7,123 nucleotides of DNA from an uncultured Lachnospiraceae bacterium (lineage in GTDB: Bacteria; Bacillota; Clostridia; Lachnospirales; Lachnospiraceae). The stretch covers positions 1-7,123 of the forward strand of contig CAMWWJ010000173.1 in NCBI GenBank assembly GCA_947177925.1, given 5' to 3'. The notes beneath the pieces were generated by a model, which did not search any database, had not been told where the DNA came from, and saw nothing but the letters and a program-made list of their open reading frames with translations. The first letter of the stretch is position 1. Each line of letters starts with the position of its first letter. A program made the position numbers and the translations under genes. Of this stretch, positions 1 to 6,071 are shown in pieces.

Positions 1-26
1 TCTTTATATCAATATTTCTGTTAGCT

Positions 27-728
27 TCAATTCTTATCTATCCTATCGCGCAATTCCAACACCTGAGTTTTCTTTTCTTCATATGAACCACCAAAATAAT
101 ATGAAATATATAAGGTATTTTCATCCAAAAATTCAGCATATGTAACAGGAGAGACCATTTGTGTGAAATCCAGGAGAAACTCTTCATAATAACCATTCTC
201 GTCAAACATCTCTTTTACAATAAGAGCAGTTATTCCGCCTTTCCTCCAATCCAAATATGCAATCTTATTATATTTCGCTGTTACCGGACTTTCATATATC
301 TCCGAAACCCTGTCACCTAAAATATCATAGTAAATGCAACAATAGGTATCTGTTCCAGCACTAACTAATACCTGAATCGTATTCGCATCTATATATGTTA
401 TTGAAGGTGATACCCGAAAACATTCTCCATCTTTTACAATTTTTCCTTCTGCATTATATATTGCATAATAATATTCAGACTCCCCCATATCTATTATTTT
501 AAAGTGCTTATCTTCCTTTAAAACTGCTTCCACTGGTTTCTTCTCAGTTTCTCGTTCCTCTACTTCAATTTCTGCTTCGTTTCCCGCAAATTTTCCATTA
601 TTATCTGTAATAATTTCATAAATTTTACCTATTACAATTACTAAAGCAAAAAGAATTATGGTAATCAATAATACTCTGCTATATTTTTTTCTTGCCAATG
701 TAAGCTTTTCTTCTTTTTTATTTTTCAT
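27..728 (-). CDS. Hypothetical membrane-anchored extracytoplasmic protein (233 aa)
   Basis: I do not recognise this protein's family. A short Lys/Arg-rich N-terminus is followed by one hydrophobic segment at about residues 19-35 (VLLITIILFALVIVIG), then an acidic linker (about 48-75) and a soluble C-terminal domain of roughly 155 residues. There is no lipobox Cys, so it should be held by an uncleaved signal anchor with the C-terminal domain outside the cell. Residues 107-227 contain two to three loosely similar blocks with alternating hydrophobic residues (YIDANTIQVLV..., IAYLD...ALIV..., EFLDENTLYISY...). Two blocks end in SPVT, which suggests repeated beta-strands, perhaps propeller-like; this is inference. 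The ATG at 726-728 is the only sensible start, but its GGGAAGG ribosome binding site lies about 13 bases upstream, farther than ideal. It lies 95 bases downstream of the LspA-like gene, in DNA that is visibly more AT-rich, and may be independently transcribed. The function is unknown. Confidence 0.8.
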   Translation of the reverse strand: MKNKKEEKLTLARKKYSRVLLITIILFALVIVIGKIYEIITDNNGKFAGNEAEIEVEERETEKKPVEAVLKEDKHFKIIDMGESEYYYAIYNAEGKIVKDGECFRVSPSITYIDANTIQVLVSAGTDTYCCIYYDILGDRVSEIYESPVTAKYNKIAYLDWRKGGITALIVKEMFDENGYYEEFLLDFTQMVSPVTYAEFLDENTLYISYYFGGSYEEKKTQVLELRDRIDKN

Positions 729-823
729 AATAAAACAATTGCCTTCCCATTTTGTAAGTACCGTAGCTTAACTATGTCATAAAAATAATTTTCAACACGA
801 CTTAGCACATAAAAAAATGTTCA

Positions 824-1279
824 TCATAGTTTTATCCACCCTACAGCCCCAAGCATCGCCCCCACTAAAATAAAGAAATCCGACAGATTAAACACTACCT
901 TAGAAAGCCCCGGAAGACATTTAAACCGAAATCCAAAATAATCCACCACATATTTCCGTTTCATCCGGTCATAGGTATTGCTAAAGGCTCCGCCCAATAA
1001 CAGGCTCAATCCCGCTTTTAAAAGACCGTTTCCTTTTTGAAAAAGGGAAAGTAAAAATAGTATCAGGCAAAACACAGTCAGAAGTACAGAAATGACAGCC
1101 ATCAGTTTTCTTTTCTTCTCTCCCAGATTCAAAAAGGCACCTTCATTATGGTATTTCGTCAGGTAGAGCTTTCCTCTCCATATATCCTTTTGTTCTTTTT
1201 CTTTTCCCCATGCTTCTGCCATATTTTTTATAAACCATTCAAGCAGAAATATAATTCCAATCATAATCATGTATATCAA
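824..1279 (-). CDS. Signal peptidase II (LspA)-like intramembrane aspartyl protease, divergent
   Basis: LspA enzymes cleave signal peptides of prolipoproteins in the cytoplasmic membrane using two aspartates. This 151-residue protein has the usual length and about four hydrophobic segments (roughly 2-17, 60-80, 85-98 and 128-148). The family boxes are recognisable: HNEGAF (44-49) matches NxGAAF, GGAFSNTYDR (96-105) matches GGAxGNxxDR, VVDYF (111-115) matches VxDF, and VVFNLSDFFI (128-137) matches FNxADxxI. The catalytic pair is predicted to be Asp104 and Asp134; both are present. Departures are Glu14 instead of Asp in the first box (LEWFIK), Ser for Gly in GGAxGN, and Leu-Ser for x-Ala before Asp134. 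The start is TTG at 1277-1279, because AAAGGAG ends 7 bases before it; the ATG nine bases further in would be too distant. It lies 55 bases downstream of the S8 peptidase gene and has its own candidate promoter. It is probably an accessory paralogue rather than the housekeeping LspA, so I give no symbol. Confidence 0.85.
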   Translation of the reverse strand: MIYMIMIGIIFLLEWFIKNMAEAWGKEKEQKDIWRGKLYLTKYHNEGAFLNLGEKKRKLMAVISVLLTVFCLILFLLSLFQKGNGLLKAGLSLLLGGAFSNTYDRMKRKYVVDYFGFRFKCLPGLSKVVFNLSDFFILVGAMLGAVGWIKL

Positions 1280-1286
1280 GGCTGTT

Positions 1287-1293
1287 CTCCTTT
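1287..1293 (-). promoter_or_regulatory. Ribosome binding site that fixes the TTG start of the LspA-like gene
   Basis: The minus strand reads AAAGGAG, followed by 7 bases and then TTG (1277-1279). This near-consensus site at ideal spacing decides for TTG rather than the in-frame ATG at 1268-1270, which would leave a 16-base gap. Confidence 0.75.
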
Positions 1294-1305
1294 CTCATCC
1301 CTTTA

Positions 1306-1334
1306 ACCATAAGCTGTTCCGACAAAAATGTCAA
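1306..1334 (-). promoter_or_regulatory. Candidate sigma-A promoter for the LspA-like gene
   Basis: On the minus strand a perfect -35 hexamer TTGACA (1329-1334) is followed after exactly 17 bases by TATGGT (1306-1311), a four-of-six match to TATAAT. The -35 begins immediately after the TAG stop of the S8 gene. Transcription would start near 1298-1300, leaving a leader of about 20 bases that carries the ribosome binding site. This suggests the LspA-like gene can be expressed independently of the S8 gene. The short palindrome GACATTTTTGTC overlaps the -35 and could bind a regulator, but its stem is only four pairs. Confidence 0.5.
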
Positions 1335-2786
1335 CTATGTCCTTGCCAATGCTTCAAACACCCCTGACAAGCTCAAACGCCCAAATCCCCACTCTGTATT
1401 TGGGTATTCCAAGTCATTTTCCCTTATGGCTCCCCGTATAAAATAATTTCTGGCAGTCTGGGTATTGACAATAGTGTCATGTTCTTCCACGATTGCCCAC
1501 TGGTAAAAATCTGCCATGGCACCTGCCATAATGGCAGCCGACAGGCTGGAGCCAGTATCCGGCCCCAGGGCGGTAGATATATTTACCCCCGGAGCTGCCA
1601 GATCCGGCTTAAGGCTTCCTCTTCTTCCAAAACCCCTGCCGCTTTTGTAATAAAAGCTATTATTACTGCTGTTATAATTGGTAACCGTTATTACATTTTC
1701 GGCATAACCCGGCGCCGTTATGGTAGCATTCGGATTGGACTGAAGGAAATAAGTATCGCTGCGAAGAAACGGACATATGGGAAGCCACATATTAAAAGTG
1801 CTGTTACCGTTTTCCCCTCTCGCATAAACACGAATGGTCCAAATACCGGATATAGGCTTTGTAAATCTCATGGAAACTAATTCTTCCCCTGAACTTTGTT
1901 CCACCAGCACATACTCCACCTGAACCCTGCTTTCACTATAGACAAAGGAAAATGTCAATGACTGACCTGCCGTATACACCGCTTCTCTTGTCTCTTCCCC
2001 GCTGGGGCTCCGTATGGATACAGTAAACAGATTTGGAATATCCCCCCATAGTTCCAGCAAAAAGCCTTCCTCATTTTCTCCAACCCGGACTTCTACATCC
2101 TGCCAGTTACGTCCGCTTGTGACAGTAACGGCACCCTCATAATGGCTTGCCGCATTGCCCTCATTTCCGCCGCACACTACCACTCCCCGGCTTCTTCTGT
2201 TTGCCAGACGGTTCAAATAATTAGACAGGATAGAATTTCCCATATGGTCACCAGAGTTGGTTCCGAGTCCAAGACAGATAATGACAGGTCTTTTAAATAT
2301 CCTTGCAAAATTATCCAAATACTTTAAACCGCATAAAATATCCGTTTCCTGAAAACAAACAGCTTCTTCCGGAATCTTATAATATTCTTTTAAGTAGGGC
2401 TTTGCCTCCTTGCATTTTACCATTACAATCTGGGCATCCGGCGCTGCTCCCCGAAAAGAGACTCCGGCCCCTAATATGCTTCCGGCAGCTACACTTGCCA
2501 TTTTTGTCCCATGCCCTATAAAGTCATTGGAAGGAACAATTTCCCTGGGTCTTTCACTGGAAAGTGCCTGATTAATCATGTCATTTGTATATTCACTTCC
2601 ATATTCAAAACCTTCAGGCGGTGTTCCTGTCTGTATGGTCTGATCCCAGATGGCCAGTATACGGCTGCTTCCATCACTTCTTCGAAATACATCCAGATCG
2701 TATCGGATTCCCTCTCCTGTCAAGTAGCTGCCGTCATATTTTTTGGCTTTTTTCAAGGTTTTTACCGCTTTTTGGGGTTCAAACAA
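1335..2786 (-). CDS. S8 (subtilisin-like, Csp-type) serine peptidase, probably 5'-truncated and lacking the Asp box
   Basis: S8 peptidases use an Asp-His-Ser triad. The His box is GHGTKMASVAAG (91-102, His92), the oxyanion Asn is in GGNEG (Asn208), and the Ser box is TGSSLSAAIMAG (411-422, Ser414). The clostridial Csp-like subgroup is marked by RILAIWDQTI (42-51), an inserted beta domain (about 225-330) and the C-terminal WGFGRLSLSGVF (466-477), so the 3' end is complete. The N-terminus is not. Relatives have a pro-region and then LTGxG, an Asp box of the type VxxIIDSG, IDY and FRxxDG. Here LTGEG (22-26) runs directly into IRYDLDVFRRSDG (27-39), so about nine residues including the catalytic Asp appear absent, preceded by only 21 Lys-rich residues. 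Relatives are, as I recall, well over 500 residues long. The start is TTG at 2784-2786 with only AGCAGG three bases upstream; an in-frame stop lies 15 bases before it (2802-2804). It is probably an inactive remnant or pseudoprotease, but a short natural variant is not excluded. Confidence 0.8.
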   Translation of the reverse strand: MFEPQKAVKTLKKAKKYDGSYLTGEGIRYDLDVFRRSDGSSRILAIWDQTIQTGTPPEGFEYGSEYTNDMINQALSSERPREIVPSNDFIGHGTKMASVAAGSILGAGVSFRGAAPDAQIVMVKCKEAKPYLKEYYKIPEEAVCFQETDILCGLKYLDNFARIFKRPVIICLGLGTNSGDHMGNSILSNYLNRLANRRSRGVVVCGGNEGNAASHYEGAVTVTSGRNWQDVEVRVGENEEGFLLELWGDIPNLFTVSIRSPSGEETREAVYTAGQSLTFSFVYSESRVQVEYVLVEQSSGEELVSMRFTKPISGIWTIRVYARGENGNSTFNMWLPICPFLRSDTYFLQSNPNATITAPGYAENVITVTNYNSSNNSFYYKSGRGFGRRGSLKPDLAAPGVNISTALGPDTGSSLSAAIMAGAMADFYQWAIVEEHDTIVNTQTARNYFIRGAIRENDLEYPNTEWGFGRLSLSGVFEALART

Positions 2787-2848
2787 ATACCTGCTGTTCA
2801 GTTACTGCCTAAAATACCGCTTTCCAAGTTAAATAAGTGCAAATACAA
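2787..2848 (-). other. Element/chromosome junction region; candidate attachment site
   Basis: These 62 bases lie between the stop of the last recombinase and the S8 frame, which has no proper 5' end. I see no gene, terminator or good ribosome binding site. Serine integrase genes commonly lie next to the attachment site, and the gene on the far side looks decapitated, so the crossover point is likely here or within a few tens of bases. A small palindrome, CAGTTACTG, is at 2799-2807, but its relevance is unknown. The other end of the element is outside the window, so no flanking repeat can be compared. Confidence 0.35.
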
Positions 2849-4384
2849 TTAGCAAACACAGGATGCCCTTACATTTTCCTTCCACTGGATTTCTATGTGC
2901 TGTTCATCGTAAACCTCAATTTTATCAATATAATGCTCTATCATCTCTTCTGACAGAACTGCAAACTGGCTTCCAACATACTGTTTATTCTGATCACATT
3001 TCACATCACAATAAGCTGTTTCCAACTCCCGCAAACTATCATTCAAGCTTTCTAACTCTTTCTGTACTGATTTTAACACGGATTCATCAGATTGAAAACT
3101 GTTTATCGTACCATTAGCATAATTTTGATAATTTTCAAAATGATGTTGTTTCAATTTTTCTATCTTAGCCGCCAAAACCTGCCTTTTCGCTTTTCCTTCC
3201 CTGATTGCCTTGTCTAACTTGTGCATCTCCTCCATATGGAGCTTTTCCAGTTCTCCATTTTCCTGCAATTTACCTTGCAGCATAAAAAGAATATACTGTT
3301 CCAAAAACATAGCGTTTACTTTCTGTACGCAATGCTCCATTGTATTTGAATAACGATGGTAACAGGAAAAATATGGATTCAGCCCTGCCCGGTAGCGCAG
3401 ATTTTTTTTACAGCAGCCACACACCAGCTTTCCAACAAGCAAATGCGTGGGAGTATGCTGTAGGGGTCTTTTTTTTCCCCGCCCCTCCTGCACTTTGTCA
3501 AAAACCACCTTGTCAATGATAGGTTCATGGTGATTATAAGTAATCAGCCAATCTTCTTGCGGATTTAAGCGGTTCCTGCCACCGACAAAATCTTTCGTAT
3601 ACTTTTTCTGCACCACATTCCCGATATATATTTCATTCCTTAATATCTGGCAGATTGTGCTGCCACTCCATAAGAACCGTTCCCCCTTGGGAATCCTGCT
3701 CGTCTTTCCTTTTGCTATTTTAAATTCAATCGGTGTTTTTACCCCTGTTTCATTGAACATCCTTGCTATCTCTATGGATGTGTGCCCTTCCACAGTTAAA
3801 GAGAATATCTGCCTTACAATCTCTGCTTCATCCTCTGCAACTAACAAAGCATGTCTGTCCTTTGGGTCTTTTTCATATCCAAATGGACTGTTAGCACTTA
3901 CATACTGTCCCTTTTCCTTCCTTATTGAAAGGGATGAACGCACTTTTTCCGATAAATCCTTACTATATAAATCATACAGCAGGTTCTTAAAGTTCACATC
4001 TATGTCAGCAATGCTTCCCTGATAGTTACTGCTGTCATAGCTGTCATTTACCGAAATGAAACGTACACCCATGAATGGAAATATCTGTTCAAGGTAAGAG
4101 CCAAGTTCAATGTAATCCCTTGCAAATCTGGAAAAATCCTTTACTACAACACAGTTTATTTCACTGCTTTTTATCCGTTCCAACATCTCCTGCATTCCCG
4201 GACGTTCAAAATTTGTTCCTGTATAGCCATCGTCACAAAACTCCGTCAGCTCATAGTCTGCAAAATTATCCGCAATATATTTTTGCAAAAGAAGCCTCTG
4301 CATCGTAATACTGTTACTCTCTTCTTTCACTTTATCATCTTCTTTGGATAACCGGATATACATTGCAATCTGATACTTTTTCAT
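2849..4384 (-). CDS. Large serine recombinase, third of a triplet (511 aa)
   Basis: This is a site-specific DNA integrase/excisionase that breaks and rejoins attachment sites through a serine-DNA link. The N-terminal resolvase domain (about 1-150) has the catalytic motif YIRLS (Ser13, with Arg11), DDGYTGTNFERPG (51-63), VVKDFSRFARD (80-90) and FPFMGVRFISV (102-112). The recombinase domain follows (about 165-300; SPFGYEKDP, ICQILRNEIYIGNVV). Then comes a zinc ribbon with Cys322, Cys325, Cys341 and Cys352, a long charged coiled-coil (about 370-470), and a C-terminal IDKIEVYDE element (486-494) shared with its two neighbours. Its length is close to TndX and CcrB. The ATG at 4382-4384 follows the stop of the previous recombinase by one base, with AAGGGGG nine bases upstream, so translation should be coupled. 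All catalytic and zinc residues are present. It is the gene nearest the presumed element end. Confidence 0.93.
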   Translation of the reverse strand: MKKYQIAMYIRLSKEDDKVKEESNSITMQRLLLQKYIADNFADYELTEFCDDGYTGTNFERPGMQEMLERIKSSEINCVVVKDFSRFARDYIELGSYLEQIFPFMGVRFISVNDSYDSSNYQGSIADIDVNFKNLLYDLYSKDLSEKVRSSLSIRKEKGQYVSANSPFGYEKDPKDRHALLVAEDEAEIVRQIFSLTVEGHTSIEIARMFNETGVKTPIEFKIAKGKTSRIPKGERFLWSGSTICQILRNEIYIGNVVQKKYTKDFVGGRNRLNPQEDWLITYNHHEPIIDKVVFDKVQEGRGKKRPLQHTPTHLLVGKLVCGCCKKNLRYRAGLNPYFSCYHRYSNTMEHCVQKVNAMFLEQYILFMLQGKLQENGELEKLHMEEMHKLDKAIREGKAKRQVLAAKIEKLKQHHFENYQNYANGTINSFQSDESVLKSVQKELESLNDSLRELETAYCDVKCDQNKQYVGSQFAVLSEEMIEHYIDKIEVYDEQHIEIQWKENVRASCVC

Positions 4385-4385
4385 C

Positions 4386-6071
4386 TTAAACGTCCCCCTT
4401 TCCTAACGGGATTTCATTTCTTTTAAAAGCAAAGATTACCTTCACCCTGTAATCAGTATACACTTCTATCCTGTGAATCAATGTCCGGACCACTTCCGCC
4501 GTCAATCCACTCTTCTCATTGCCCTTTACCAAGGCACGTAAAAAGTGATTCTTCCTAACAGTCTCTGCATCGATTGCACTTAGCCTCTCTGCAATAGCAG
4601 CTCTTTTCTTTTGGATGGCTTCCGCTTTCTTATCGTTCTCTTCCTTTACATGTTTAAAACCAGCTTCATCCATCTCGCCCATCCGGTATTTTAAATATTG
4701 CTCACTCCCATTCTTTGTTATTTCCCGAATCCTTTTTTCAAATTCTTCAAGCTGCCTGCTCCACTCCCGCTTCAGTGCCTCTGCTTCACGGTTATTACTC
4801 TCCACAAGTTCCTTCGGACGCATGACTGACAAGGAAAATTCCTGCCGGATTGCTTCTTTTACTATGTCAGTAAGTGAATATAAAGTTATGTTCTTCCCCA
4901 CGCACTTAAATTTATCTATTCTGTCGGACTTCGGGCAATGATAGCTGTACGTTCTTATTTTATCTTTTGAGCTAAATTCTTTGACAGCCGAGACCCGCTT
5001 CATTTTTGAGCCACAGTCACCGCAAAAAAGTACCCCGTCAAATATATCCTCTTCCAAAGGGACTGTTTTGGAAAATCCTTTTTTATTACAATATACAGAG
5101 GATTTTTCAAACTTCCCGGCAGCTTTGAAAAATAACTCCTCACTGATAATTGCCTCATGGGTATGCTCTTTTACGGACCAGTCCCCGGAATCAATATCAT
5201 GCCTGTCACGCATCATATAATCTTTTCCACAAGTCCGTCCCTGAACAAGACAGCCCATATATGCCGGATTTGTTAAAATCATTTTAACAGTTCCGCTTGA
5301 CCACTGTTCAAGCCTATCTTCCTCCTGACAATAAACCTGCCCCGTCTTATGGTATTGCGTGGGTCTTGTAACCTTATTTTCATAAAGCCATAGGACAATC
5401 TCTTTCATATTGCTTCCTGATAAAAATAAATCAAATATCTTTTTTACAATATCTGCTGTAGTTTTTTCAACAAACAAGCATTTCTTATCCCCTATCCATT
5501 CTGCCCTATATCCATAGGGAGGTACGCCGCCCGTATAGCTGCCCTGCTCCCATTTTGCTTTTCTGCTGGATTTCACTTTCACCGAAATATCCTTCGCATA
5601 CATTTCATTTACCAGATTCTTAAGGTTCACACTTAACGTTTCATTCTGCCCGGATACATTCATGCTGTCAAAATTATCTGTAACTGCTATAAAACGCACT
5701 CCCATAAAAGGAAATATCTTTTCAATATAATTTCCCGTTTCAATGTGGTTTCTGCCAAACCGTGACAAATCCTTTACTACGATGCAGTCAATTTTCCGCA
5801 TCCTCACGTCACGCATCATACGTTCAAAACCTTCCCTTTCAAAGTTAGTCCCGGTTTTGCCTATATCTGTATATCTGTCATATAGTGTCATGTCCTTCTG
5901 CCTGCCGATAAATTCTTTTGCAATCTCTACCTGTGTTTCAATGGATTCATTTTTTCTTTCATCTGCATCCACAGAAAGCCTTGCATAAATACCAACAGAA
6001 TAAATCTTTGTAGGCTGTTTTTTTACCGCCCCACAAATAGCTGCCTGATTTTTCTTAGAGGTTCTTGCCAT
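4386..6071 (-). CDS. Large serine recombinase, second of a triplet (561 aa)
   Basis: This is a complete large serine recombinase, paralogous to but clearly different from the genes on either side. After a basic leader of about 22 residues, the resolvase domain begins with GIYARLSVD (27-35; Ser33 is the predicted nucleophile, with Arg31). It continues with TDIGKTGTNFEREGF (68-82), VVKDLSRFGRN (98-108) and FPFMGVRFIAV (120-130). The recombinase domain covers about 182-320 (PPYGYRAEW, VKMILTNPAYMGCLVQG). The zinc ribbon uses Cys350, Cys353, Cys379 and Cys390, and is followed by a coiled-coil (about 420-505) and the terminal HRIEVYTDYRV element (533-543). The ATG at 6069-6071 directly follows the TAA of the upstream recombinase with no gap, and GGGGAGG lies eight bases before it. 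The gene appears intact. It probably acts with its neighbours in integration or excision, as CcrA and CcrB do in SCCmec, but the division of labour cannot be read from sequence. Confidence 0.93.
   Translation of the reverse strand: MARTSKKNQAAICGAVKKQPTKIYSVGIYARLSVDADERKNESIETQVEIAKEFIGRQKDMTLYDRYTDIGKTGTNFEREGFERMMRDVRMRKIDCIVVKDLSRFGRNHIETGNYIEKIFPFMGVRFIAVTDNFDSMNVSGQNETLSVNLKNLVNEMYAKDISVKVKSSRKAKWEQGSYTGGVPPYGYRAEWIGDKKCLFVEKTTADIVKKIFDLFLSGSNMKEIVLWLYENKVTRPTQYHKTGQVYCQEEDRLEQWSSGTVKMILTNPAYMGCLVQGRTCGKDYMMRDRHDIDSGDWSVKEHTHEAIISEELFFKAAGKFEKSSVYCNKKGFSKTVPLEEDIFDGVLFCGDCGSKMKRVSAVKEFSSKDKIRTYSYHCPKSDRIDKFKCVGKNITLYSLTDIVKEAIRQEFSLSVMRPKELVESNNREAEALKREWSRQLEEFEKRIREITKNGSEQYLKYRMGEMDEAGFKHVKEENDKKAEAIQKKRAAIAERLSAIDAETVRKNHFLRALVKGNEKSGLTAEVVRTLIHRIEVYTDYRVKVIFAFKRNEIPLGKGDV
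4394..4400 (-). promoter_or_regulatory. Ribosome binding site of the third recombinase inside the second recombinase gene
   Basis: The minus strand reads AAGGGGG nine bases before the ATG at 4382-4384. It is embedded in the last codons of the upstream recombinase, which supports coupled translation. Confidence 0.7.

Noticed and set aside
786..800. Possible promoter -35 (TTGAAA) for the 233-residue protein gene
   Set aside because: No acceptable -10 hexamer occurs 16-18 bases downstream.
800..823. Possible terminator after the LspA-like gene (ACAT, T-run, ATGT)
   Set aside because: The stem would be only four weak pairs, with the T-run in the loop rather than after the stem.
1479..1880. 133-residue open frame on the plus strand inside the S8 peptidase gene
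   Set aside because: It lies wholly antisense to a gene with clear S8 motifs, has low-complexity unfamiliar protein sequence and no ribosome binding site worth noting.
2042..2330. Part of the S8 gene considered as evidence of a frameshift, because its central region (about residues 225-330) lacks subtilase motifs
   Set aside because: The frame is continuous, and clostridial Csp-like enzymes carry an inserted beta domain at this position.
2799..2807. Palindrome CAGTTACTG as the recombination core
   Set aside because: Nine bases of this type are expected by chance, and without the other element end it cannot be called a core. It is mentioned only as part of the junction region.
2511..2852. 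113-residue plus-strand frame spanning the 5' end of the S8 gene and the junction
   Set aside because: It is mostly antisense to the S8 frame and its product resembles no family. I looked at it because it spans the junction, but nothing supports expression.
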